The notes under the pieces were generated by a model. The model did not search any database, was not told the DNA's origin, and worked only from the letters and a program-made list of their open reading frames with translations. From the NCBI RefSeq assembly GCF_000258765.1, contig NZ_AJLT01000003.1:62001-126000 (forward strand): a stretch of DNA of 64,000 nt, given 5' to 3'. Source of the DNA: Gillisia marina (GTDB taxonomy: Bacteria; Bacteroidota; Bacteroidia; Flavobacteriales; Flavobacteriaceae). Made by a program: the position numbers and the translations under genes. This document shows positions 50,040 through 58,580 of this stretch, piece by piece (position 1 is the first letter of the stretch; each line of letters starts with the position of its first letter).

Positions 50040-50455
50040 CAGATATTCTTGTTGCAATATTCTCACTTTCTGGAGCTATCTTTATTTTGTTAGCGAGTAT
50101 TGGCCTTTTAAGAATGCCGGATGCTTACTTAAGAATATCGGTTACTACAAAAGCTGCTACTTTGGGGATTGGATTGTTGCTTATTGCCGCTGCCATTCAT
50201 TTTCAGGATTTTTCGATCGCTACTAGAATATTAGCAATTATCCTTTTTATTCTACTTACAGCACCTATTAGCGGCCATTTAATAGGAAGGGCTAGTTATT
50301 TTTCCGGAGTAAAATTGTGGAAGGATTCTATTATGGACGATATGGATGGTAAATACAATAAAGCCACTCAGGAATTAAAAAGTGAAGATGTAGAGGAATT
50401 AAAGAAACGCGAGAAAAAGGAAAGGAAACTCATCAAGAAAAACCCGGCAAAATAA
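50036..50455 (+). CDS. mrpG: Na+/H+ antiporter subunit MrpG
   Basis: 139 residues, three spans (LVAIFSLSGAIFILLASIGL, LLRMPDAYLRISVTTKAATL, TAPISGHLIGRASYF) followed by a charged cytoplasmic tail rich in Lys and Glu. It closes the seven-gene Mrp operon, which exports Na+ against H+ and suits a marine or halotolerant life style (inference). Convergent with the MgtC-like gene, 8 nt apart. Confidence 0.94.
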   Translation: MTDILVAIFSLSGAIFILLASIGLLRMPDAYLRISVTTKAATLGIGLLLIAAAIHFQDFSIATRILAIILFILLTAPISGHLIGRASYFSGVKLWKDSIMDDMDGKYNKATQELKSEDVEELKKREKKERKLIKKNPAK

Positions 50456-50463
50456 TTTCTTTG

Positions 50464-50892
50464 CTAATTTTTATTTTTCTTCTGAAGTAATTTTCGCTCC
50501 AAAACTCCGAAAGTATAGTTTATAGAGATTATAATCACACAGATTACCGCTAACTCTTTATACATTTCTAAAGCTGCGAGACAACCTGCACCGGCGCTAC
50601 ACCAAATTGTTGCGGCTGTGGTTAAGCCTTTTATACTTCCTTTTTGCTGAAGGATCGTACCCGCGCCAATAAACCCTATCCCACTTACTACTTGCCCTAG
50701 AACTCGAGTGATGTCTACAAATTCCTCCCCTTTAAAAGTTAAAGAAGCCAATACAAATACACTGGCGCCCAACGCTACTAAGGCGTTTGTTTTAAGTCCG
50801 GCACTTTTACCTCTTATTTCCCGCTCCGCACCAATCAATAATCCTGCAAGTGCTGCTAAACCAACCCGAATACTAAATTCTAGCAATTCCAT
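50464..50892 (-). CDS. MgtC/SapB family membrane protein
   Basis: 142 residues, about four spans. RVGLAALAGLLIGAEREIRG, GLKTNALVALGASVFVLASL, VVSGIGFIGAGTILQQKGSI and TTAATIWCSAGAGCLAALEM are the MgtC/SapB core. The C-terminal cytosolic ACT-like domain of true MgtC is absent, so it is the short form. Role in Mg2+-limited survival is known only for pathogens; here unknown. Divergent from bioF across 35 nt. Confidence 0.92.
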   Translation of the reverse strand: MELLEFSIRVGLAALAGLLIGAEREIRGKSAGLKTNALVALGASVFVLASLTFKGEEFVDITRVLGQVVSGIGFIGAGTILQQKGSIKGLTTAATIWCSAGAGCLAALEMYKELAVICVIIISINYTFGVLERKLLQKKNKN

Positions 50893-50927
50893 ATTTTTTA
50901 GATTTATGAATGTTGTAATTTAGCGCG

Positions 50928-52088
50928 ATGCATAAATTTCCATTAAAATTAGAGAAAAAACTCCTCGAAAGAAAGCACCAAAATGCCTTTAGAGAATTGG
51001 GTTCTTCCAATAATTTAATAGATTTTGCTTCTAACGATTATTTGGGATTAGCAGGCAATTCAGAAATATTCTCTAGAACCCAAAAAATTCTAGAAAAGCA
51101 TGGAATGCTATTAAATGGAGCAACCGGTTCGAGATTACTTTCAGGAAATCATAAATTATATTCCCTTGCAGAAAAGCAAATCGCCGATTTTCATAATGCT
51201 GAAAAAGCGCTGATCTTTAATTCGGGTTACGACGCCAATATTGGTTTTTTCTCTGCCATTCCCCAAAAAGGAGATTTCATTTTTTATGATGAATTGGTAC
51301 ATGCTTCCATTCGGGATGGAATTAGGATGAGCAATGCAAAAGCTTATAAATTCAAGCACAATGATGTTGAGGATCTTCAGAAAAAGCTGAGCTTAATTAT
51401 TAAGGAATCAAATTCTGAAGTTTACATTATTACCGAATCAGTGTTTTCTATGGATGGCGATAGTCCAGACATAAAGGCTTTTGTGAATTTTACTGAAAAG
51501 GGGAATTATCATTTAGTGATAGATGAAGCGCATGCGGTTGGAGTCTTTGGTGAGAACGGCAGAGGATTGGTTCAGGATTTAGGATTGGAGAAAAGAATAT
51601 TCGCTAGAATTGTCACTTTTGGAAAAGCACTTGGAGTTCATGGGGCGGTAATTTTAGGAAGCGATTTGCTTGTGCAGTATTTAGTGAATTTCTGCAGAAG
51701 TTTTATTTACACCACGGCACTTTCGCCACATTCCATAGCTGCTATTATTGCTTCTTATGAAGCTTTGGAGATGCTGGAAGCCTCAAAAATTTCAAAATTA
51801 AAACAACTTCAAGAGAACATAGAGTTTTTTATGACAGAAATACAAAGATTTAAACTTCAGCAGTATTTTATAAATAGCAATTCTGCGATACATTGTTGTA
51901 TAGTTTCCGGAAATGATGAGGTTAAAAATATAGCAGATAAAATTCAGAATAAAGGTGTTAATGTAAAGCCTATTTTAAGTCCTACAGTGCCAAAAGGAGC
52001 AGAAAGACTTCGATTTTGCTTGCATAGTTTTAATTCAAAAGAGGAGATAAGGGATGTTCTAGAACTATTGGCTACTTTTATAAAATGA
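50928..52088 (+). CDS. bioF: 8-amino-7-oxononanoate synthase BioF
   Basis: 386 residues, PLP-dependent alpha-oxoamine synthase. Blocks: DFASNDYLGLAGN, NGATGSRLLSGNH, SVFSMDGDSPD, VIDEAHAVGVFGENGRGL and TFGKALGVHGAVILG with the PLP lysine. It joins a pimeloyl thioester with alanine, the first committed ring step of biotin. 4-nt overlap with the DUF2007 gene. BioF rather than KBL follows from the bio context. Confidence 0.95.
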   Translation: MHKFPLKLEKKLLERKHQNAFRELGSSNNLIDFASNDYLGLAGNSEIFSRTQKILEKHGMLLNGATGSRLLSGNHKLYSLAEKQIADFHNAEKALIFNSGYDANIGFFSAIPQKGDFIFYDELVHASIRDGIRMSNAKAYKFKHNDVEDLQKKLSLIIKESNSEVYIITESVFSMDGDSPDIKAFVNFTEKGNYHLVIDEAHAVGVFGENGRGLVQDLGLEKRIFARIVTFGKALGVHGAVILGSDLLVQYLVNFCRSFIYTTALSPHSIAAIIASYEALEMLEASKISKLKQLQENIEFFMTEIQRFKLQQYFINSNSAIHCCIVSGNDEVKNIADKIQNKGVNVKPILSPTVPKGAERLRFCLHSFNSKEEIRDVLELLATFIK

Positions 52089-52502
52089 AAGAGACCTTCT
52101 CTAAAATAGCCGTTTTTCAATACTCTTCAGAAGCACAAATAATCAAATCGAGATTAGAGGCAGAAGGGATCGAAGTTTTTTTTATACGATCAGTTCACAG
52201 TAGATACAGATCCTTTAGTAAGCCATGCGATTGGAGGAGTAAAACTGAAGGTTTGGCGGGAAGACGAGGATAAGGCTTTGGAGATCTTAAACAGCATTAG
52301 CGAATATTCTTTAGATGATAATGGGCAAGAAATTGAGTGCCCAATATGTGGTAGATCAAAAGTGGAACTTTTCACTAATGTTAGAGGTTTTAAATCAATG
52401 TTCTTTTTTCTGTTTTCTTTTTTAACTTCTGCTTTACCAATTTACACACGCTACGAATACAGGTGTGAAACCTGTAAACAAAAATTTAATTTAAATGAAT
52501 AA
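52085..52502 (+). CDS. DUF2007-type putative signal-transducing protein with C-terminal zinc ribbon (homopolymer frameshift)
   Basis: Two frames (52085-52273 and one ending 52502) join if the T8 run at 52176-52183 is T7: EGIEVFLYDQFTVDTDPL and GGVKLKVWREDEDKALEIL follow, giving about 138 residues. N-terminal DUF2007 (GlnB-like ferredoxin fold, SSEAQIIKSRLEAEGIEVF), C-terminal zinc ribbon with CPICGRS and CETCKQKF around a hydrophobic segment. It overlaps bioF by 4 nt and bioD by 8 nt, so it is translated with the biotin genes; the reason is unknown. Confidence 0.85.
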
Positions 52503-53121
52503 CACTTATTTTATAACGGGGATAGGGACAGATGTTGGAAAATCTATCGCATCGGCAATCATTACAGAATCCTTAAAAGCAGATTACTGGAAACCTATCC
52601 AGGCAGGAGATTTAGAAAATAGCGATTCAAAAAAGGTCGAAAACCTGATTTCTAACGAAGAAAGTTTTTTCTATCCGGAAGCTATTAAGCTGAATACACC
52701 CATGAGTCCGCATGCAGCAGCAGAAATAGACGGAGTGAAGCTTAACAGCAAACAAATAAAACGTCCGGAAACTTCTAAAGATCTTGTTATTGAAGGAGCA
52801 GGTGGTTTGTTGGTGCCAATGAATTTAAAAGAAACTATAGCAGATCTTATTTTGCCTACAGATAAAATTATTCTGGTCTCTAGACATTATTTGGGCAGTA
52901 TTAATCATACGTTGCTAACTATTGAAGTGCTAAAAAATAAAGGCTTCGAAGTTGCAGGAATTATTTTTAACGGAGATGAAAATGAAAGTACCGAAAAAGT
53001 GATTTTGGAAATGACAGGTGTCAAATTTATAGGGAGAATCGACAATGAGCCATATTTTGATCGAAATGTGATCAAGGAATATGCAGATATTTTTCGAGAT
53101 AAACTTCAGTCCCTTAAATAA
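52495..53121 (+). CDS. bioD: Dethiobiotin synthetase BioD
   Basis: 208 residues, P-loop fold. GIGTDVGKSIASAI is the P-loop, YWKPIQAGD and VIEGAGGLLVPMN are the DAPA/ATP-site blocks. It carboxylates and ring-closes diaminopelargonate using ATP and CO2. Last of the overlapping bioF-DUF2007-bioD set; bioA follows after a 220-nt gap containing repeats. Confidence 0.94.
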   Translation: MNNTYFITGIGTDVGKSIASAIITESLKADYWKPIQAGDLENSDSKKVENLISNEESFFYPEAIKLNTPMSPHAAAEIDGVKLNSKQIKRPETSKDLVIEGAGGLLVPMNLKETIADLILPTDKIILVSRHYLGSINHTLLTIEVLKNKGFEVAGIIFNGDENESTEKVILEMTGVKFIGRIDNEPYFDRNVIKEYADIFRDKLQSLK

Positions 53122-53132
53122 TAAGGTTCACA

Positions 53133-53222
53133 GAGGTCTCGACTCCGCTCGATCAGACAACGTACTGTCCCCTCGAGCGTCTCGATAATTATCGGGAGAG
53201 AGGTGTAGGTTTTCGATAAGCA
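53133..53222. repeat. Dispersed GTCGAAG/CTCGATA-type repeat between bioD and bioA
   Basis: Contains GTCTCGACTCCGCTCGATCA and the near-palindrome TCTCGATAATTATCGGGAGA at 53179-53198. Same word family as at 8961-9175. It splits the biotin genes into separate units. Confidence 0.7.
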
Positions 53223-53341
53223 CTCTTGAAAATCATGTAATAAAAAGCTATTACGGCTGTATTTTAAAATCAAGTTACAGAGGAAGGATCGGTACATTCA
53301 GCAAAAAATCTCTATAAAAAACATATCCAAAACATTAAAGA

Positions 53342-54607
53342 ATGACATTATCTGAAAGAGACAAAAAACACCTTTGGCATCCCTTAACTCAGCATAAAAC
53401 TTCTCCAGAGACCCTTGCAATAGCAAAGGCAAAAGGCGTAAAATTATGGGATGAGCATGGGAAGGAATACATAGACGGAATTTCCAGTTGGTACACATCT
53501 ATGTATGGGCATTGCAATTCGTTTATAACAGATAAAGTTGCTAAACAAATGCAACAATTGGATCAAGTGGTTTTTAGCGGATTTACACACGAACCTGCAA
53601 TAAAGCTTTCTGAGGCTTTGATAAAAATTTTACCGGCGAATCAGGAAAAATTATTTTTCAGCGATAATGGTTCTACCGCTACTGAAATTGGGATCAAAAT
53701 GGCCTTGCAATATCATTTTAATCTGGGGAACAACAGGAAAGTGATGCTAGCTTTCGAAGAAGGCTTTCATGGAGATACTTTTGGTGCCATGTCGGTTTCA
53801 GGACTTTCGGTTTACAATGGTGCTTTCGAAGATCATTTTTTGGAAGTGGTTCGAATCCCAACTCCGAATGGAGAGAATAATAATGAAGTTTTTCAGCAAT
53901 TAAGGAATTTAATAAAAGAGCAAGCCATAGCAGGTTTCATTTATGAGCCTTTAGTACAAGGAGCTGCAGCGATGAAAATGCATGATGCAACCGGTTTAAA
54001 CACAATTTTAAAAATTTGCCGAGAAAATGAGATTATTACCGTGGCAGATGAGGTGATGACAGGCTTTGGAAAAACCGGAAAGAATTTTGCCTCAGAATAT
54101 ATGGAAGAGCAACCCGATATTATTTGCATGTCTAAGGCTTTAACGGCAGGACTACTTCCCATGGCCATTACGTCTTGTTCCATGAAAATATATGATGCTT
54201 TTTATTCTGAAGACATTTCAAAAGGCTTATTTCATGGCCATACATATACTGCAAATCCATTGGCTTGTACAGCTGCTTTGGCAGGAATAGAATTATTAAA
54301 TTCAGAAGAGATTCAGCAAAATATTCAGGAAGTGATTCAATCGCACGCTGGATTTTTGAAAGAAATCAAAGATCATCCAAAAGTTACAAACCCACGACAA
54401 TTGGGCGTAATCCTCGCTGTTGAACTGAATGTGGAAATGGAGCGATATGGCAACCTAAGAAATAAACTCTTTCAGCATTTTATGGAAAATGGAGTGTTTT
54501 TGAGACCTCTAGGAAATACCATCTATATTCTTGCGCCTTATGTAATCTCGCAAGAAGAGCTCCAAAAAGTATATAATTCCATCCGTTCTGCCTTAGAAAT
54601 ATTTTAA
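53342..54607 (+). CDS. bioA: Adenosylmethionine--8-amino-7-oxononanoate transaminase BioA
   Basis: 421 residues, class-III aminotransferase. HLWHPLTQHKTSPET opening, DGISSWYTSMYGHCN, FFSDNGSTATEIGIKMALQY, GFHGDTFGAMSVSG, ADEVMTGFGKTG and the PLP lysine in CMSKALTAGLLPMAIT. It uses SAM as amino donor to make diaminopelargonate. The start follows a 220-nt gap. Confidence 0.96.
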   Translation: MTLSERDKKHLWHPLTQHKTSPETLAIAKAKGVKLWDEHGKEYIDGISSWYTSMYGHCNSFITDKVAKQMQQLDQVVFSGFTHEPAIKLSEALIKILPANQEKLFFSDNGSTATEIGIKMALQYHFNLGNNRKVMLAFEEGFHGDTFGAMSVSGLSVYNGAFEDHFLEVVRIPTPNGENNNEVFQQLRNLIKEQAIAGFIYEPLVQGAAAMKMHDATGLNTILKICRENEIITVADEVMTGFGKTGKNFASEYMEEQPDIICMSKALTAGLLPMAITSCSMKIYDAFYSEDISKGLFHGHTYTANPLACTAALAGIELLNSEEIQQNIQEVIQSHAGFLKEIKDHPKVTNPRQLGVILAVELNVEMERYGNLRNKLFQHFMENGVFLRPLGNTIYILAPYVISQEELQKVYNSIRSALEIF

Positions 54608-54667
54608 CTAATTTTTGAAATCTTTCAGTGCTTATTATACTTAAATTCGTTTAGTTATAATCGCTAT

Positions 54668-55261
54668 ATGATACATCCAGACACAGAGGTTAGATTTATA
54701 AGTGAAGAAATTGGTTACGGAATCGTGGCTACCAAATTAATTCCTGAGGGAACTATTACCTGGGTGCAGGATGAATTAGATCAGGTTTATACTCCAGCGC
54801 AAGTAGCTAAAATGTTACCATTTACTCAGGAGATGATAGATAAATTCACATTTCGGAACAATAAAGGGAATTATGTGATGTGTTGGGATACGGCAAAATA
54901 TGTAAATCACAGTTTTAATTCTAATTGCGTTTCTACGGCCTACGATTTTGAAATTGCTGTTAGGGACATACTGCCGGGAGAAGAATTAACCGATGATTAT
55001 GGCTATTTAAATGTGAGCGAAGCCTTTAAAGCTAAAAATGAAGGGACTTTACGAACAACAGTATATCCCGATGATCTTCTAAATTTTCATAAAGAATGGG
55101 ATTCTAAATTGGCTAAATCTTTTAAAAACTTAAAAAACGTTCCGCAGCCTTTGGAATCTTTGTTGCCAAATAACATTAAAACTACTGTGCAGCAAGTGTT
55201 AAAGGGCGAAAAGAAATTAGACTCTATTTTAAAACTTTATTATTCTGAAAAAGTGAAGTAG
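54668..55261 (+). CDS. SET domain protein (putative protein-lysine methyltransferase)
   Basis: 197 residues. Core SET motifs: IGYGIVATKLIPEGT (SAM-site GxG), KYVNHSFNSNCVS (Asn80-His81-Ser82) and PGEELTDDYGYLNV (about 103-116). No pre-SET or post-SET cysteine cluster. Located 60 nt after bioA and 88 nt before the ketoacyl synthase, same strand. Bacterial SET proteins are uncommon and substrates largely unknown; the bio context raises the question whether it serves the missing pimelate methylation or is simply a neighbour (inference). Confidence 0.88.
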   Translation: MIHPDTEVRFISEEIGYGIVATKLIPEGTITWVQDELDQVYTPAQVAKMLPFTQEMIDKFTFRNNKGNYVMCWDTAKYVNHSFNSNCVSTAYDFEIAVRDILPGEELTDDYGYLNVSEAFKAKNEGTLRTTVYPDDLLNFHKEWDSKLAKSFKNLKNVPQPLESLLPNNIKTTVQQVLKGEKKLDSILKLYYSEKVK

Positions 55262-55325
55262 GATTTTTGCTTAATTTTTCCTTCAACTTTAAGACAATAA
55301 ACTTATAGAAATCTATTCAAGACCT

Positions 55326-55333
55326 TATTTTTG
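55326..55333 (+). promoter_or_regulatory. -7 box before the ketoacyl synthase
   Basis: TATTTTTG followed by C, exact consensus, 16 nt upstream of the TTG start at 55350. Confidence 0.6.
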
Positions 55334-55349
55334 CTGAAAATTCTAAGTA

Positions 55350-56504
55350 TTGAAAAATCCTGTTTATATAAATTCCATCGCTTCCATATCTCCGTTAGGA
55401 ACTACAAGGGAAGAGATCTGGAATAATTATAAAACCGATAAACATTTTATTAAATCACAAAATTTTTCCAGTACTGATGCATTCGCCGCATTTTTATCTT
55501 CCAAGCAAAAGGTGGAGGTAGAAAATTTAAGAAACTCTGAATCCAGATTTAAAGCTCTAGATAACTCTGTGCTATACGCTATTGTATCGGCCAGAGCTGC
55601 ATTTCAAGAAGCAAAATGGAAAAAGGAGGATACTATTGGGATAAATATAGGAAGTTCTCGGGGCGCAACTCAACTTTTCGAAAAACATCATAAAGAATTT
55701 ATAGAAAATGGGAAAGTGGAGGTTTTGGCTTCTCCAAGTACAACTCTAGGAAATATATCTTCTTGGGTGGCACAAGACCTTAGAACTTCCGGGCCGGAAA
55801 TTTCGCACAGTGTAACATGTTCCACAGGTTTACATGCAATTTTAAATGGTGTAGTTTGGCTTCAATCTGGTTTTGCCGATAAGTTTATAGTTGGGGGAAG
55901 CGAGGCTGCTTTAACCCCATTTACGATCGCTCAGATGAAAGCGATGAAAATTTATGCTTCACAAGATCTAGATTTTCCTTGCCAAGCTTTAAATATGGAC
56001 AAGAAATATAATTCTATGGTTCTGGGAGAAGCAGCCGGCGTTGCTTGTATTTCTAACAATACTGAAAATAGTATCGCAAAGATCACAGGTATTGGTTTTG
56101 CTACAGAAGAGCTGAAGCATTCGGTTTCTATTTCAGCAAATGGAAGCTGTTTCCAAAAATCGATGAAAATGGCGATTGGAGATAAAGCATTAAACGATAT
56201 TGATGCTGTTGTAATGCATGCTCCGGGAACAGTTAAAGGTGATGAAGCAGAAATAAATGCGATAAAAGCCATTTTTGGAGCTAAACTTCCGGCATTAACT
56301 TCTAATAAATGGAAAATAGGTCACACGTTTGGTGCTTCTGGCATTTTGAGTATGGAATTAGCCATCTTAATGTTACAAAACGACGATTTTATCCCGGTTC
56401 CATTTTCAACAATAAGTAAGACGCCTAATAAATTGGAAAATATCCTTATAAATGCCGTTGGTTTTGGGGGGAATGCAGTTTCTATTTTAATAAGTAAAAA
56501 TTAA
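55350..56504 (+). CDS. Beta-ketoacyl-ACP synthase (FabF/KAS-like) in the biotin cluster
   Basis: 384 residues beginning at TTG (LKNPVYINSIASISPLGTT); no ATG precedes the conserved start, so TTG is accepted. The Cys-His-His triad is intact: Cys157 in SHSVTCSTGLHAI, His290 in VMHAPGTVKGDE, His325 in WKIGHTFGASGILS. MVLGEAAGVACISNN is also family-typical. Such enzymes condense acyl and malonyl groups. Sitting between bioA and bioB, with no bioC/bioH visible, it may help build the pimeloyl chain (inference). It has its own -7 box. Confidence 0.88.
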   Translation: MKNPVYINSIASISPLGTTREEIWNNYKTDKHFIKSQNFSSTDAFAAFLSSKQKVEVENLRNSESRFKALDNSVLYAIVSARAAFQEAKWKKEDTIGINIGSSRGATQLFEKHHKEFIENGKVEVLASPSTTLGNISSWVAQDLRTSGPEISHSVTCSTGLHAILNGVVWLQSGFADKFIVGGSEAALTPFTIAQMKAMKIYASQDLDFPCQALNMDKKYNSMVLGEAAGVACISNNTENSIAKITGIGFATEELKHSVSISANGSCFQKSMKMAIGDKALNDIDAVVMHAPGTVKGDEAEINAIKAIFGAKLPALTSNKWKIGHTFGASGILSMELAILMLQNDDFIPVPFSTISKTPNKLENILINAVGFGGNAVSILISKN

Positions 56505-56576
56505 TATATTCTGGCTTTTGGCTAGTAGTAAGGCAAAACTTTTATAAGTAAATATCCAAGAAAGCTTAGTTTTAGC

Positions 56577-56584
56577 TATTTTTG
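56577..56584 (+). promoter_or_regulatory. bioB -7 box
   Basis: TATTTTTG, exact consensus. It overlaps a possible TTG start at 56582, which it excludes; the true ATG is at 56603, 18 nt downstream. Confidence 0.65.
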
Positions 56585-56602
56585 GAATTCAAATACAATT
56601 TC

Positions 56603-57699
56603 ATGACAATTAAACACGACTGGACCAAGGAAGAAATTCTTGAAATATATAACAAACCCTTTATGGATCTGCTTTACGAAGCAGCCTCTGTTCATAGAGA
56701 AAATCACGATCCAAATGTAGTTCAGGTTTCTACCTTACTTTCAATAAAAACAGGAGGATGTCCGGAAGATTGCGGGTATTGCCCACAAGCAGCAAGATAT
56801 CATACAGATATTGAAGGCAACGATCTTATGAGTGTAAACCAAGTGAAAGCACAAGCCTTACGGGCAAAAGCGTCTGGAAGTTCCAGAGTTTGTATGGGTG
56901 CAGCTTGGAGAAATGTAAAGGATGGGGAAGAATTTGATTCGGTTTTAGAAATGGTAAGAACCATCAATAAACTGGATATGGAAGTATGTTGTACTTTAGG
57001 TATGATTACCGAAAACCAGGCGCAGCGTCTTGCTGAAGCCGGTTTATATGCATATAACCACAACTTGGACTCTTCAGAAGAATATTATAAAGAGGTGATT
57101 TCTACAAGAGGTTACCAAGATAGACTAGATACTATTGGAAATGTTAGAAAAACCAATGTTACAGTTTGTAGTGGTGGAATTATAGGAATGGGTGAATCTA
57201 ACGACGATCGCGCCGGGATGTTAGTTGCTTTGGCAACTTTGAGTCCGCAGCCGGAATCTGTGCCGATTAATGCCCTTGTTCCTGTTGAAGGAACGCCATT
57301 AGAAGAGCAACAACCGGTTTCTATCTGGGATATGGTTAGAATGGTAGCAACGACCCGAATTGTAATGCCGGAAACTCAGGTAAGACTTTCTGCAGGAAGA
57401 ACTCAAATGAGTAGAGAGGGACAAGCTATGTGTTTCTTTGCAGGTGCTAACTCAATTTTTGCAGGAGATAAATTATTGACTACTCCAAACCCGGATGTGG
57501 GAGAAGATATGGAAATGTTTAAAGCACTAGGCTTCAGCCACAAAAACCATTTGTGAAGAAATCTCAGCCGGAAAGTATAGATGCTGCAGAATCTAAATTT
57601 CAAAATTTAGGTGAGAAACCAAAATGGTCTAGACCAGGACACAAAATTGAAAGAAATTTAGAGGCACAAAATCAGAAAAAAGCAAAAACTACCTTATAA
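56603..57699 (+). CDS. bioB: Biotin synthase BioB (broken by a -1 frameshift near the C-terminus)
   Basis: The frame from ATG 56603 ends at 57556 after LGFSHKN. With six A instead of five at about 57541-57545 it continues [19 protein letters not shown] and ends at 57699, about 365 residues. Radical-SAM ligands CPEDCGYC (Cys53, 57, 60), then [27 protein letters not shown] and [15 protein letters not shown]. It inserts sulfur into dethiobiotin and needs Fe-S clusters, so it depends on SUF. The lost tail is outside the barrel core, so even the short form could keep activity. TTG 56582 is excluded as start by the promoter box. Confidence 0.95.
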
Positions 57700-57713
57700 T
57701 TATCTTTTAGAAT

Positions 57714-58580
57714 GTGCCACTTAATTTAAAATCCATACCGCGCGTTACAGCGATAGATAAAGAAACTTTTTTGAAGGAGTATTTTATTCCGCAGCGACCT
57801 GTGGTAATGGAAAATTTAAGCGAAGACTGGCCAGCTAGAGATAAATGGGGTTTTGAATATTTCCGAAGCAAAGCCGGTGAAATTGAAGTGCCATTATACG
57901 ATGGGCAGCCTGCTAAAGGAAACCAAAAGAGCCATATTGTAGCCCAAAAAATGAAAATGTCCGCTTATATAGACATTTTAAAAAGTGGCCCTACAGATTT
58001 AAGAATGTTCTTTTTTAATCTGCTTCAGAATTGTCCAGATTTATTAAAAGATTTCAAGTATCCCGAGCTTGGAGTGAAATTCTTCAAAAAACTTCCGGTG
58101 CTATTTGTAGGAGGAGAAGGGGCAAAAGTGCTGATGCATTACGATATGGATTTAGCGAACAATTTTCATTTCAACTTTGCTGGGACTAAGAAGTTTATTT
58201 TGTATCCACCTTCAGAAACTAAATATCTATATAAAGTACCATATTCTATAGTGAGTATGGAGACTTTAGATATGGATAATCCGGATTTTGAGAAATACCC
58301 GGCCTTGGCAAAGGCAAAAGGTTTTGAGGTTGCTTTAAAGAACGGTGATGCTTTATTTATTCCAAGTAAATGGTGGCATTTTGTAAAATATGAAACTCCT
58401 TGCTTATCTTTAACTCTGCGTTCGCTGCCTACAAAACCAACGAAAATTTTGGAGGTATTGAAAAATGTAATTTTAGTTAGAAATTACGACAATCTTATGC
58501 GGAAACTTAAAGGCCAGAAATGGATAGATTATAAGAATACACGTGCTGTAATAGACACACATAAAAATGCAGGAATTTGA
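57714..58580 (+). CDS. Cupin-like (JmjC/cupin_8) protein, first of a tandem pair
   Basis: 288 residues from GTG 57714; no in-frame ATG lies nearby, so GTG is accepted with caution. Double-stranded beta-helix with Fe-ligand motif HYD (His142, Asp144 in LMHYDMDLANNFHFNF) and distal His222 in IPSKWWHFVKYE; PVVMENLSEDWPARDKWG is the usual N-terminal block. Relatives are Fe(II)/2-oxoglutarate hydroxylases of proteins or small molecules; the substrate is unknown. 14 nt after the corrected bioB stop, so likely co-transcribed. Confidence 0.85.
   Translation: MPLNLKSIPRVTAIDKETFLKEYFIPQRPVVMENLSEDWPARDKWGFEYFRSKAGEIEVPLYDGQPAKGNQKSHIVAQKMKMSAYIDILKSGPTDLRMFFFNLLQNCPDLLKDFKYPELGVKFFKKLPVLFVGGEGAKVLMHYDMDLANNFHFNFAGTKKFILYPPSETKYLYKVPYSIVSMETLDMDNPDFEKYPALAKAKGFEVALKNGDALFIPSKWWHFVKYETPCLSLTLRSLPTKPTKILEVLKNVILVRNYDNLMRKLKGQKWIDYKNTRAVIDTHKNAGI

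Noticed and set aside
56582-56602. TTG start extending bioB
   Set aside because: It overlaps the -7 box TATTTTTG, and BioB homology begins at ATG 56603.
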